From the NCBI GenBank assembly GCA_020634855.1, contig JACKAU010000016.1:1-64000 (forward strand): a DNA stretch of 64,000 bases, written 5' to 3'. Below the pieces are notes generated by a model. It had not been told where the DNA came from, did no database searches, and saw only the letters and a list, made by a program, of their open reading frames with translations. The translations under genes and the position numbers were made by a program. Each line of letters begins with the position of its first letter. Position 1 is the first letter of the stretch. Below are positions 38,558 to 47,886 of the stretch, piece by piece. This stretch comes from Anaerolineales bacterium. Lineage in GTDB: Bacteria > Chloroflexota > Anaerolineae > 4572-78 > J111.

Positions 38558-39074
38558 CGATGTGATGATTGACTTTTGGCGAACAATAATTTGGCAGCAG
38601 TTCGGGGCGGCGATTGATATGCTCGAAAATGCGATGCTGGCCTGTCCCGATGAGCTGTGGGGAGATCGGACGCAGCCGTCGGAGTTTGGGGATATTGTCT
38701 ATCACACCCTTTTCTGGCTCGATCTTTATTTATCCGGCTCGGTGGAGGGGTTCACGCCCCCGACGCCCTTCACGCTCGACGAGTTGGAGCCGGTGGGCTT
38801 ACTACCCGAATGGTCCTACACCAAAGACGAACTTCACGGCTACCTTCGTTTCTGTCGCCGCAAGTGCCAAACGATCCTTGAAGAACTGACTGAGGCGCAG
38901 GCAGCGCGACGCTGTAAGTTCGGGTGGGGCGAGATTAGTTTCGCCGAGTTATTGTTGTACAACATGCGCCATGTCCAAGATCATGCCGCCCAGTTGAGTT
39001 TAATCCTTGGCCAAAAAACCGGTTCAGGCCCCGGCTGGGTCGCTCGGGCCAAGACCGTTTCCAAAACCGAATAA
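38541..39074 (+). CDS. DinB-like protein, second copy
   Basis: 177 residues from the ATG at 38541, which has GAGG six bases upstream. The GTG/ATG at 38562/38565 is an alternative that would begin MIDFWRTIIWQQFG. DinB-type helices include FGDIVYHTLFWLDLYLSG with the first His and LLYNMRHVQDHAAQLSLILG with the H-x3-H-like pair. It overlaps the upstream DinB-like gene and is only distantly similar to it. Function unknown; metal-dependent activity is likely. Confidence 0.75.
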   Translation: MPATGNDVMIDFWRTIIWQQFGAAIDMLENAMLACPDELWGDRTQPSEFGDIVYHTLFWLDLYLSGSVEGFTPPTPFTLDELEPVGLLPEWSYTKDELHGYLRFCRRKCQTILEELTEAQAARRCKFGWGEISFAELLLYNMRHVQDHAAQLSLILGQKTGSGPGWVARAKTVSKTE

Positions 39075-39102
39075 GGGTTGATTGGAACGAAACGTCAAAG
39101 TA

Positions 39103-40185
39103 TCAACGCGATGAATTTTTCCGGGGTGGTTGGCACGACTCTCTAACAATGAGTTCAACCGGAAAAAGAGAAGGCGGTTGTACTGCCTGTTGTTGAATCA
39201 GTTTCATGAGTAAATCGGCCGCTGTTTGTCCCAACTGATAGATCGGCTGGCGGATAACGGTTAAGGGCGGCGTCGAGAGTAAGGCCCAATCGTGATCGTC
39301 AAAACCAATGATTGAGAGATCTTCCGGGCAGCGGAGATGGCTTTCCCTTAGAGCGTGTAAGGCCCAGAGCGTCATCTGATTATTGGTTACGAAAATAGCC
39401 GATGGCGGAAACTCATTGTCAAGCAAATTCTTAAGCGCCTGAAAGGCATTAGGCATGTTTTGATTATGGGGGTGGCGTATAAAGGGGAGATCAACGGCGG
39501 CCAAAGGCCCCACATTAAAACGGGAGTCGGCTCGCACAATTAATGACTCCTCTATGGGAATACCGGCTTCTTTTAAAGCCCGTTTGTAACCGTCAACCCG
39601 CAATTCCATCGTGGAGATGGTCTCCACACCGGCCAGGATGCCGATACGCTGATGTCCTAACTCGATTAAATATTGAGTGGCTTGATACGCCCCACTTTCG
39701 TTGTCAACACTAATTAAGGGAGCGGCAACCTCAGGGGTTTCACGATCAAGCAAAATAATCGGCAAGTTTCCCTCAGCCAGCCGAATCAAGCGCTCAGAGC
39801 GCATCCCGGTAGGGACAACAATCAAGCCATCAATCTGGCGAGCCGCCAGCAGCCGCAGATATTCATCCTCGCGGGCCGGATCCTCATCGGTATTACAAAA
39901 AATCGTATGATAGCCATGCTGATTGATTTTGTCTTCCACTCCGCGAGCCACCGCCGTAAAGAAGGGGTTGGTAATATCGGGCACCAGCAAGCCAATGGTT
40001 TGAGTGGAGTTAGTAACTAACCCGCGAGCGATAGCATTAGGTTGATAGTTGAGCGCTTCAATGGCAGCCAGCACCCTTTGCCGGGTTTCTTCGCTCACAA
40101 AACGCGTGTGATTAATGACATGAGAAACCGTTGCCGTTGAAACGCCGGCACGTTCTGCCACGTCTTTAATCGTGACTTTGGTCAT
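39103..40185 (-). CDS. LacI-family transcriptional regulator of the uptake locus
   Basis: 360 residues. The HTH reads TIKDVAERAGVSTATVSHVI and the hinge YQPNAIARGLVTNS, with the Ala-Arg-Leu core that inserts into the minor groove of CG-centred operators. The effector domain has TIGLLVPDITNPFFTAVARG, HQRIGILAGVETI, AIFVTNNQMTLWAL and PEDLSIIGFDDHDW. It is the last gene of the minus-strand series 47737 to 39103. The hinge type suits the two GTAA-NCGN-TTAC operators at 47859-47882 in front of dppB, so it probably represses that operon. No such site lies before its own gene. Confidence 0.9.
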   Translation of the reverse strand: MTKVTIKDVAERAGVSTATVSHVINHTRFVSEETRQRVLAAIEALNYQPNAIARGLVTNSTQTIGLLVPDITNPFFTAVARGVEDKINQHGYHTIFCNTDEDPAREDEYLRLLAARQIDGLIVVPTGMRSERLIRLAEGNLPIILLDRETPEVAAPLISVDNESGAYQATQYLIELGHQRIGILAGVETISTMELRVDGYKRALKEAGIPIEESLIVRADSRFNVGPLAAVDLPFIRHPHNQNMPNAFQALKNLLDNEFPPSAIFVTNNQMTLWALHALRESHLRCPEDLSIIGFDDHDWALLSTPPLTVIRQPIYQLGQTAADLLMKLIQQQAVQPPSLFPVELIVRESCQPPRKNSSR

Positions 40186-40222
40186 TAAATGAATGCCCCT
40201 GATAAGTAAAATTTGATCATCT

Positions 40223-41104
40223 TTAGGCTCCGGTTAGAGGTTGCATAACCTCCTCAGCTAAGCGGACAATCTGCTCGGCGGAAGCAACCGGGCCGCAGCT
40301 AAGCATAAAATAGGTGACGCCTAAATCGATAAACGGCTGCAATGCTTCAATCCATTGTTCTGACTCGGCCGTCGATTGGGGAAGCCGCCGGCCTGACATC
40401 ATAAAGGAATGCACCATGTCGACGGGATCGCGGCCTTCAGCCTCAAGGAGACGGTGAAGGATATCGCGTTTGCGGCCATAGGTCGGCGGGTCGATCTTGC
40501 CGGTATTCCACCAATCGGCCTGGCGGGCAATCAGCGGCAGCATCAACTGTTCGCCTTCGCCGCCGATCATGATCGGCGGCGAAGGGTCTGGTCGAGGCGG
40601 GCAAGCGGCCTCGGTGATCTGGAAATAGTCGCCTTTAAAGGAAGGCGCGGGTTCCGACCACATCAGCCGCATGATCTGGATCGCTTCATCAAGTTGCTTG
40701 ACCCGGACCGAAGCCGGGGGGAAAGGATAGCCATAGGCCAGATACTCCTCCTGAAGCCAGCCCGCGCCAACGCCTAGCAGCAGCCGGCCCCCACTCAGCA
40801 GTTGCAGAGTCGCGCTCATCTTGGCCAGCAGTCCCGGATTGCGATAGCCTATGCCCAACACCAACGACCCGATATGGAGATCGGGAAAACGGGCGGCCAG
40901 CCAGGTTAGCGTTGTCCAACATTCCAGAAAGGGTTCCTGACGGTTCTCGACTCCAAAGAAGTGATCAAAGACCCAGATCGAATGAAAATGTTCGGCTGCC
41001 GTCGGCAGGATGTGGGCTTGTTGATCGATAAAGATACTATTTTCTTGGCTGCCCGGAGCCGGGCCGATGATCGGCGCCGCCAGGCCAAATTTAAGTTGAG
41101 ACAT
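40223..41104 (-). CDS. LLM-class flavin/F420-dependent oxidoreductase
   Basis: 293 residues, a luciferase-like TIM barrel. Landmarks: SIWVFDHFFGVENRQEPFLE near the N-terminus, TLTWLAARFPDLHIGSLVLG, RNPGLLAKMSATLQLLSGGR, LLGVGAGWLQEEYLAYGYPF, and IMIGGEGEQLMLPLIARQAD. Members use F420 or FMN. The substrate is unknown. It lies 37 bp upstream of the LacI gene on the same strand, so they are probably one transcript. It may once have been continuous with the dipeptidase gene now separated by the IS110 copy. Confidence 0.88.
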   Translation of the reverse strand: MSQLKFGLAAPIIGPAPGSQENSIFIDQQAHILPTAAEHFHSIWVFDHFFGVENRQEPFLECWTTLTWLAARFPDLHIGSLVLGIGYRNPGLLAKMSATLQLLSGGRLLLGVGAGWLQEEYLAYGYPFPPASVRVKQLDEAIQIMRLMWSEPAPSFKGDYFQITEAACPPRPDPSPPIMIGGEGEQLMLPLIARQADWWNTGKIDPPTYGRKRDILHRLLEAEGRDPVDMVHSFMMSGRRLPQSTAESEQWIEALQPFIDLGVTYFMLSCGPVASAEQIVRLAEEVMQPLTGA

Positions 41105-41292
41105 TTTTCGCTCGGATAATAAGCATCATAACTGTGAAGCTGTTTTAAGCGAGAGAAGTTACCAACTTGTCCACAGATTCACACTGATGTTCACAGATTT
41201 TTATCTATATTTTGATATTATCTGTGAACCGTTAAAAACTATTAACCTGAGTTCGATAAATCAAAGTCGAGCATGTCATTTCGTAGCCAGAG

Positions 41293-41412
41293 GCGGAGAA
41301 ATCCCTCAGACATTGCCATAAATGAAGCATTCGTAGGGAAAAATGGGCGTTGTCGCTTCAAATTTTGCCTGCCAGACCACTTCTTATTGTATTGTCACAG
41401 GGATTTCTCCGC
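41293..41412. repeat. Inverted-repeat element within the 41105-41451 gap
   Basis: Perfect 14-bp arms GCGGAGAAATCCCT (41293-41306) and AGGGATTTCTCCGC (41399-41412) enclose 92 bp without a gene. It looks like a small miniature element. The rest of the gap is AT-rich with no coding sequence. Confidence 0.65.
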
Positions 41413-41451
41413 TAGCGCTGCGAAGCAACTGTGATAAAAGTCAAATGGTCG

Positions 41452-42388
41452 TCAGGATATGGATGGGTTCCAGTCCTGACCAGTTTTGATCATCGTATTA
41501 AGAATAACCAGCAATTTACGCATGCAGGCCGTGAGAGCAACCTTTTTAACTTTGCCTTTGGCCAACAAGCGTTTATAGAAGGCTTTAATGACTGGATTAT
41601 GGCGAATGGCTGATAAAGTAGCCATATACAAAACGGAGCGAACCGCAGTCCGACCGCCAAAGATACGGCGTTTGCCCCCGGTGTTTACCGCTGTCGTGGT
41701 TGAACAGGGCAACCCCGACCAAAAGCCGCAATTTTCTGGCGGTTGAGTTGGCCCAATTCAGGCAGGTCAGCCACCAGGGTCGCGGCAGTGATGAAGCCAA
41801 TGCCGGGTACGCTGTCCACCCGTTTAGCCGTTTCCGCCCAGGTAGGGTTGGCTTCGATGGCCTGGCTGATCTGTTCCTCCAGCACCTTAATCTCTGCTTG
41901 GAGCCAGTTAATATGGCGGTCAATATGGTCCCGCGTCGCCGGACTGGCCGTGTCGCGCCGATTTTTCTCGGCCGTCTGCATCAGCACCAATTGCCGCCGC
42001 CGGCTGATTTTGTTCGTTCAAGACCACTTGGGCCTCGTCCCGCCGGGCTCGGGCCGCCGGGTTCATCATCAGCCCAAACCGGGCAATCACCCGCGCATCA
42101 ATCTTATCGGTTTTGGCCAGAATCCCTTCGGCTCGGGCAAAGGCTCGCACCCGGGTCGGGTTGACCACCGCCACTTCTTGCCCGCGCGCCACCAACTCAC
42201 TCACCAGCGCTGCCTCGTATCCGCCCGATGCTTCCACCACTACTAACGTGGCTCGCTGCGCCTCGACCCAGTCACTGACCTCGACCTGGCCCGCTTCATC
42301 GTTGGCCCACCCTGCACGCGCTTTTGGCCATTGAGGCTCACATCCAACTGCCCTTGCCCACATCGATCCCCACCACCGTTTTTGTCAT
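41452..42388 (-). pseudogene. IS110-family transposase with multiple frameshifts
   Basis: Starting at the ATG at 42388 the pieces give TKTVVGIDVGKG (first acidic residue of the RuvC-like domain), LVVVEASGGYEAALVSELVA, KTDKIDARVIARFGL (last acidic residues), INWLQAEIKVLEEQI, VDSVPGIGFITAATLVADLP and RAVRSVLYMATLSAIRHNP-like sequence, ending LLVILNTMIKTGQDW. The frame changes at about 42345, 41990 and 41710. The order matches a complete IS110 transposase (RuvC-like, coiled coil, transposase_20 with the nucleophilic serine region), but it is not translatable as one chain. Confidence 0.85.
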
Positions 42389-42636
42389 GGTTCTGTTCGC
42401 TCCTGATTGCTTGGCTTCGCCCGCACTAGCATGTATTCGGACTCATCGTTCCATGGTCCCCTCAACTGTTCGGGCTTATTTGTTACTCAACCTGGCGATC
42501 AAAGCTTCGCATCGGTCTCGTGACCTAATGACAATCGATCTACCAGGTCTGGGCCTGATTGTACATCAGTTGCGTTATCATACTGAAATGACTAGAAACC
42601 CATTTACCTCTGGACTCAGGTTATTAAAATAGGTTC
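42389..42636 (-). other. Non-coding flank of the IS110 copy; possible bridge-RNA region
   Basis: 248 bp upstream of the IS110 transposase with no gene. In the IS110 group the region before the gene encodes a structured bridge RNA that selects target and donor. The place is right, but I could not define stems or loops or the outer end of the element. Since the transposase is broken, any such RNA is probably vestigial. Confidence 0.3.
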
Positions 42637-43686
42637 TTAAGACGTCGCTCCTTGATCGAACACCTCGGCCATAACTCGGAAGAAGTTGCCCCCCATAATC
42701 TTACGGATGTCTTCTTCGGTGTAGCCGCGTGACAGCAGTTTTTCGGTCAGGGTGGGGAAGACTACCGCCGTCTCTAACCCTTCTACCATGCGGTGGTCGA
42801 AATCATACCAATCCCCTAGCGCCTGGGTGACCTCCGGATAAATACCGCCGCCGTGAGCGAACATGGCTTCGTAATATTCTCGGGACTCGCCTTCGCCCAG
42901 GTCAGAACCGATGCCCACATGATCGATACCGGCTCGCTCGACTAAATAGTCGATATGAGCGAAGAATTCGTCCATGGTCGGCCGCTTATTGGGATCGCTG
43001 TAGGCCATGGGCGCCCAGAAGGCGGCCCCGATGACTCCGCCGCGTTCAGCCAGCGCTTTGAGCACCTGGTCAGATTTGTTGCGGGGGCTGGGGCACAGGC
43101 TTTTGGCGTTAGCGTGACTGGCGACAACCGGCGCTGCCGAGGCCTCGATGGCGTCCAGCGTGGTTCGTTCACCGCAGTGGGATAGATCGACCAGCATACC
43201 GAAGCGGTTCATATCGGCCACCACTCGGCGGCCATATCGGCTCAGGCCACCGTTGGTCTGCTCGACACAGCCATCGCCAATAAAGTTCCGCTCGTTGTAG
43301 GTGAGCTGAATGACCCTGACGCCAATTAGGTGCAGTATTCGAACATAATCGACATTGTCCATCAGCGGTTTGGCATTTTGCAGGCCCATAATGAGACCGG
43401 TTTTGCCTTCTTCACGGGCGCGTAGGATGTCCTGACTGGTTCGCACTAACAAAACCTGATCACTGTTGGCTTCGATGGTTTTATGCAGTTTGGCCAGATC
43501 AAGGGCGGCGGCGGCAAAGTCACTGGTAATATTAGCGGTAGTATAGTTAACGGCGTGAATGCCGCCGCGTTGAAGGCGGTCGAAGTGCGTCGGCGTCATT
43601 GGGGCGGCTTGCAGCGCATCAATCACCAGCATATCCGCGTGGAGCGCTTGAGCGCGTTCGGCAAGGGTGGGGTCTGTCGTTGTCAT
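42637..43686 (-). CDS. M19 (renal dipeptidase-like) protein with altered metal site
   Basis: 349 residues. The M19 barrel is recognisable by VRVIQLTYNERNFIGDGC, MLVDLSHCGERTTLDAIE and PVVASHANAKSLCPSPRN, which keep the two later metal histidines, and HVGIGSDLGEG. The canonical first metal motif (His-x-Asp in DGHNDL) is replaced by VIDALQAAP, and the bridging Glu is Gln in GLQNAKP. The metal site is therefore unlike classical dipeptidases. It directly follows the peptide-type ABC transporter genes on the same strand, which suggests processing of imported peptides or related amides. Confidence 0.82.
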   Translation of the reverse strand: MTTTDPTLAERAQALHADMLVIDALQAAPMTPTHFDRLQRGGIHAVNYTTANITSDFAAAALDLAKLHKTIEANSDQVLLVRTSQDILRAREEGKTGLIMGLQNAKPLMDNVDYVRILHLIGVRVIQLTYNERNFIGDGCVEQTNGGLSRYGRRVVADMNRFGMLVDLSHCGERTTLDAIEASAAPVVASHANAKSLCPSPRNKSDQVLKALAERGGVIGAAFWAPMAYSDPNKRPTMDEFFAHIDYLVERAGIDHVGIGSDLGEGESREYYEAMFAHGGGIYPEVTQALGDWYDFDHRMVEGLETAVVFPTLTEKLLSRGYTEEDIRKIMGGNFFRVMAEVFDQGATS

Positions 43687-43824
43687 CTGTTGTATCTCCT
43701 TAAAGCCGGGACCTCATGGAGGGCCAGACCAAAGTCGGCCCTCTATGAGGTCTCGAAATAAAAATCAGAACTCAAAAGTTATGTGAAAGAGACCTGAAAG
43801 CGGCCTCCACCAAACCAACGGCGG

Positions 43825-45624
43825 CTAGTTGGGGGTAACACCCATATCTAATAACCGCAGCGTTTGATCGGGGCGCGGTTCAAAGCCCTCAACCCAATCC
43901 TGCACGCCATAGAGATCATCGATTGAATAGAGGTAAATTGCAAAAGGCTCTTCATTAATGGCTTGCATGGCCTGCTCAATGAGTTGTTCGCGCTCTTCAC
44001 CCTGAGCGTTGGCGGCGGCGGCCATAGCTTCATCAAAGCCTTCCGGCATAATGCTGGTTCGGAAGCGCGCGCCGGGGACATACCCTAACAGCGAGAGATA
44101 ACCATCTTGACCAAACAGGAATCCGACGGTATAGAACGCCGTCGTCTGACGGGGGCTGGCATCGAATTGGCGGGCCCATTCCGGAAAATCGACGGCTGAC
44201 TCGGTCACATCAACCCCGACCGCTCGCAGGTAAGAGGCGATGGCCTCGCCGGCCTGCTTGTCTTGGGGATAGCGGCCCGAGGTATAGGTATATTCTGCCT
44301 CAAAACCGTCGGGGTAGCCGGCCTCGGCCAACAATTCCTTCGCTTTCTCCGGATCGTAAGGATACGGCTCCAAGTTGGGATTATAACCGGAGTGGGATTT
44401 CGATAAAAATTGTCCATCCATAGGAGTACAACGCCCGGCAAAAAGCTGATCGCACATGGCTTGGCGATCGACCGCGTAATTCATCGCCAGGCGGACTCGA
44501 GCATCTTTTAAGGGTTCGGCCAGCGGGTTATCGGTGTCAAAAAAGGTGGCGAATTGCCGCAAGCTGGGGATAGAGAGGAGTTTCAAGCCATCATCGCCCT
44601 CAATTCTTGAGGCCGCGGCCAGCGGAATGTTGGTCGCAATATCAATTTCGTTCGCTTCCAGGGCAGCGACACGAGCATTATCGTCGGGAATAATCCGGAT
44701 CGTCACCGTTTCAAACTTGGGTGTCCCGCCCCAGTAGTTGGGGTTGGCTTTCAAAACAATCCGATCATCTTTGATGTGTTCGTCAAAGACCCAGGGACCG
44801 GTACAAACGGGCGACTGATTGAACGCCTCTTCCCCTCGTTCTTGAAAATCACCGGGGGCAATTTGGAAGCTGCCAATGGCCATTACCGAAGGAATATAAC
44901 CGGCCGGTTCTGTCAGCACGACATTAATCGTGTGATCGTCAACAATCTGGATCTCGTCTAACATCCCTTCCAACCACTGGCTATAGTTGTAGGCGGAAAA
45001 GAGCTGCTCCAGGCTAAATTTAGCCGCCTCGGCATTAAAGGGTTCACCGTTGCTAAAGGTGACCCCCTCCCGAAGCTTGAATTGGAGGGTAACATCGTCC
45101 AGCCACTCGTAATCTGTGGCCAACAGCGGTCTCAGAAAGGCGCGACCATTGGCGTCCGTATCCCAAAAGATCAACGGTTCACAAATCTGGGCGAAGACGC
45201 TAATATAGGGGGCCGTGGTATCAAAGGGATCAAGATTGGGCGGGTCTACCGATTGGGCCACCACTAAGGTATCTTTGGCCGGAGCGGCGGACTGGGTCTC
45301 AACGGTCACGCCATAATCAACCATGAGATTAAGCGCTTCCTCTTGGGTGGGAATCCACAACTTCTGGCCCACTTCGATAATATTTGGGTCGTCGATAACG
45401 GCAAAGCTATCATCTTCAGTGGCTTTGGTATTGGTCGCTTGCCAAATGGCCGGCCAGGCCTCAACATCACCATAGAATTTATCGGCCAGTTTACTCAACC
45501 AGTCATCAGCTTGAACCGTATACGGCTCGCCGTCTTCTTGCAGCGGCGGTGACGCGGCATTAACCGTATTGACGACTAATACCGACAATAATAAGGCTAA
45601 TAAAATGCTCATCTTCTTGTACAT
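43825..45624 (-). CDS. LysM-fused family 5 substrate-binding protein of an ABC transporter
   Basis: 599 residues from the ATG at 45624, chosen for its AGGAGAG site and the signal peptide that follows (KKMSILLALLLSVLVVNTVN, cleavage near residue 23). Residues 35-92 form a LysM-like module (YTVQADDWLSKLADKFYGDV to IIEVGQKLWIP), expected to hold the protein to peptidoglycan. From about 118 the protein is an SBP_bac_5 type receptor (DTLVVAQSVDPPNLDPFDTT, TLQFKLREGVTFSNGEPF, DARVRLAMNYAVDRQAMCD). It has no lipobox; LysM probably replaces the lipid anchor. It is encoded with two permeases upstream and an M19 dipeptidase-like protein downstream. Confidence 0.9.
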   Translation of the reverse strand: MYKKMSILLALLLSVLVVNTVNAASPPLQEDGEPYTVQADDWLSKLADKFYGDVEAWPAIWQATNTKATEDDSFAVIDDPNIIEVGQKLWIPTQEEALNLMVDYGVTVETQSAAPAKDTLVVAQSVDPPNLDPFDTTAPYISVFAQICEPLIFWDTDANGRAFLRPLLATDYEWLDDVTLQFKLREGVTFSNGEPFNAEAAKFSLEQLFSAYNYSQWLEGMLDEIQIVDDHTINVVLTEPAGYIPSVMAIGSFQIAPGDFQERGEEAFNQSPVCTGPWVFDEHIKDDRIVLKANPNYWGGTPKFETVTIRIIPDDNARVAALEANEIDIATNIPLAAASRIEGDDGLKLLSIPSLRQFATFFDTDNPLAEPLKDARVRLAMNYAVDRQAMCDQLFAGRCTPMDGQFLSKSHSGYNPNLEPYPYDPEKAKELLAEAGYPDGFEAEYTYTSGRYPQDKQAGEAIASYLRAVGVDVTESAVDFPEWARQFDASPRQTTAFYTVGFLFGQDGYLSLLGYVPGARFRTSIMPEGFDEAMAAAANAQGEEREQLIEQAMQAINEEPFAIYLYSIDDLYGVQDWVEGFEPRPDQTLRLLDMGVTPN

Positions 45625-45924
45625 TATTATTTCTCTCCTAATGGGTTTCAAAGTGTTGATCACCGTAGATGGGGACAGGTTCACAGAGAAGATAAAAGCC
45701 AAGTAGGGCGAACGCCATCCTGTTTTTATTCGACTATTCTGACCCAATCAGGCCAGAAACACGTCTTTTCCAAACTAGCTCTCCCAGCGAGGTTTCCTGT
45801 TCAAGCGGCGGCAAAGGAACGATCAACTGGGTTACCAGGAGGCTAAACTACCGATGTTTACATCTCTGTCAAGGTATCAAGCCAAATATTCTCCTCCTTC
45901 CTTTTTAATTATGATAACTCAGCG

Positions 45925-46854
45925 TTATTTACGCCCGGTCCAGATATTCGGATCGAAGGCGTCCCGCAGCCCATCACCCAGAAAATTGAACGCGATCACC
46001 AGAATGGCGATCATTAGCCCCGGTACGGTCGCGGTCCACCAGGCATCATAGACATAGGCGCGGCCATCACCAATCATCCCGCCCCAGGTCACTTGAGGCG
46101 GGGCAACGCCTAACCCCAAAAAGCTGAGCGCGGATTCGGTCAGCACCAGGCGCGACATCTCAAATGTGGCCACAGCTAAGATGGGGGAAAAGATGTTCGG
46201 GAGTAGATGCTTAACCAAAATGCTGTAGGTGGTCGCGCCGATGGCTTCGGCGGCTTCCACATAAACCTCATTGCGAGCCGATAGAATTTGACCGCGCACT
46301 AACCGCGCCATGGTGGCCCAACTGGTAATAGCCAAGACAATGATCAAGCTGGTCAGGCTTCCGCCTAAGATGGCAATAATCGCCAGCGCTAAGACAATCA
46401 CCGGAAAAGCCAACTGAATATCGATCAGCCAGCTAATGAATTCATCGACCCAGTGGCCGTAAAAGCCGGCCACCATTCCTAATAAGACCCCCACAACTGT
46501 GGCCAAAACGACGGCGGAGCCGCTAATGATTAGGGTCAAACGGGCGCCGTGGATGGTTCTGGAGAGCATATCCCGCCCCAAGAAATCTGTCCCCAAGGGG
46601 TGGCTCCACTCACCGGCCCAAGCTCCGGGCTGGTTGGCAATGGCCAAGTTAACTTCCGTGGGGTTATAGGGCAGCCAGCTTGTCGGAACGAGCGCCATCA
46701 GAAAAATGATGGCGGTAACAATCAAACCAATCCGGCTAGAGTAACTTCCCCAGAAAGATCGCCATCGACGCTGCCATAGCGGAATCTCTGGGGCCGCCTG
46801 ACGCTGGTCAGCGTCCGAGTTAATTAAGGATGATGCGTGGGTCGAGGATGCCAT
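45925..46854 (-). CDS. Peptide-type ABC transporter permease, DppC-like
   Basis: 309 residues. The N-terminal cytoplasmic tail and first membrane segment are followed by HPLGTDFLGRDMLSRTIHGA, the signature after the OppC N-terminal domain. Then come the permease core, the coupling-helix (EAA) region YVEAAEAIGATTYSILVKHL, and an end in FNFLGDGLRDAFDP. The gene overlaps the 3' end of dppB by 35 bp, so the two are translationally coupled. About 300 bp of non-coding sequence separates it from the receptor gene. No ATP-binding subunit gene is present in the locus. Confidence 0.92.
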   Translation of the reverse strand: MASSTHASSLINSDADQRQAAPEIPLWQRRWRSFWGSYSSRIGLIVTAIIFLMALVPTSWLPYNPTEVNLAIANQPGAWAGEWSHPLGTDFLGRDMLSRTIHGARLTLIISGSAVVLATVVGVLLGMVAGFYGHWVDEFISWLIDIQLAFPVIVLALAIIAILGGSLTSLIIVLAITSWATMARLVRGQILSARNEVYVEAAEAIGATTYSILVKHLLPNIFSPILAVATFEMSRLVLTESALSFLGLGVAPPQVTWGGMIGDGRAYVYDAWWTATVPGLMIAILVIAFNFLGDGLRDAFDPNIWTGRK

Positions 46855-47737
46855 AAAGAATATCCACTAAAAAATTCACAACGACAACGGCCATCGCGAT
46901 CACGAACACGATACTTTGGACTAAAGGAAAATCGCGGGCCAAAATAGCACTAACAATTAACCGGCCAATGCCCGGCCAGGAGAAAACCGTCTCTGTCACC
47001 ACCGCCCCGCTCATGAGCAAAGCGACTTGCACCCCAAGAATAGTTAAAATAGGCAGGGCAGCGTTCCGCAAAACGTGACGAACCAACACCAGCCTTTCGG
47101 GCAAACCTTTACTTCGGGCGGTTCGGATGTAACTCTGCCCAATGATATCCAGCACGGCCGAGCGCGTTACCCGGACGGTCAGAGGCAGTTGGACAAAACT
47201 TAGAACAAAGGCCGGTAGGATGAGATGCTTAAAGCTATCACTCCCCCCCGTCGGCAGCCAGCCGAGGTAAACGCCAAAGAATAAGATGAGAAGAATAGCC
47301 AAAAAGAAATTGGGAATACCTTGCGCCAGCAGCACCAAACCTCGCGCCAGGTAATCAACCGTTGTATCGCGACGTAAAGCGGCGATAATGCCCAAGGGGA
47401 GACCAATCACAAAGGTAAGTATCAGGCTGGCCCCGGCCAATCTAAGCGTGGCCGGCACCCGCTCAAGCAAAATCGAAAAATTCGACTGTTCATAGCGCAG
47501 CGACTGTCCCAAATCGCCTTGTAACGCTTTCCAGAGAAAAGCCACATACTGCTCCGGCCAGGGACGATCCAGACCATGCTCGCGGTTGAATTGTTGAATC
47601 GCCTCATCCGAAGCCAGTTGCCCCAGCACCACACGGGCCGGATCACCCGTTAGGCGCAAGAGTAGAAAGGTGATCAGCGTAACCCCCAGCAAGGCTAAGA
47701 CAAGACGTCCCAAACGTCGAAAGACGTATTGTCTCAT
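46820..47737 (-). CDS. Peptide-type ABC transporter permease, DppB-like
   Basis: 305 residues, six membrane segments. The start MRQYVFRRLGRLVLALLGVT is typical. The external loop has GDPARVVLGQLASDEAIQQF and RPWPEQYVAFLWKALQGDLG. The coupling-helix (EAA) region reads YIRTARSKGLPERLVLVRHV, and ETVFSWPGIGRLIVSAILAR follows. It is the first gene of the operon, with a promoter and two LacI-type operators about 120-180 bp upstream. No good ribosome site is visible before the ATG. Confidence 0.93.
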   Translation of the reverse strand: MRQYVFRRLGRLVLALLGVTLITFLLLRLTGDPARVVLGQLASDEAIQQFNREHGLDRPWPEQYVAFLWKALQGDLGQSLRYEQSNFSILLERVPATLRLAGASLILTFVIGLPLGIIAALRRDTTVDYLARGLVLLAQGIPNFFLAILLILFFGVYLGWLPTGGSDSFKHLILPAFVLSFVQLPLTVRVTRSAVLDIIGQSYIRTARSKGLPERLVLVRHVLRNAALPILTILGVQVALLMSGAVVTETVFSWPGIGRLIVSAILARDFPLVQSIVFVIAMAVVVVNFLVDILYGILDPRIILN

Positions 47738-47858
47738 AGGATGGGATATCCTAGTATACCGGCCAATAAGCCCTTATTCTGTTTATTAATAAACATTAGC
47801 TTCATTGGTCAATTCTTTAGTTGAAAATTGGAGATGATAGAGGTGCCAAATAAGCGAC

Positions 47859-47882
47859 GTAATCGTTTACGTAACCGCTTAC
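47859..47882. promoter_or_regulatory. Two tandem LacI-type operators
   Basis: GTAATCGTTTAC (47859-47870) and GTAACCGCTTAC (47871-47882) abut directly. Both fit GTAA-NCGN-TTAC, a CG-centred palindrome typical of LacI-family sites. They lie just downstream of the minus-strand -10 element, a repression position. The likely binder is the LacI protein encoded at 39103-40185. Confidence 0.75.
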
Positions 47883-47886
47883 GTCA

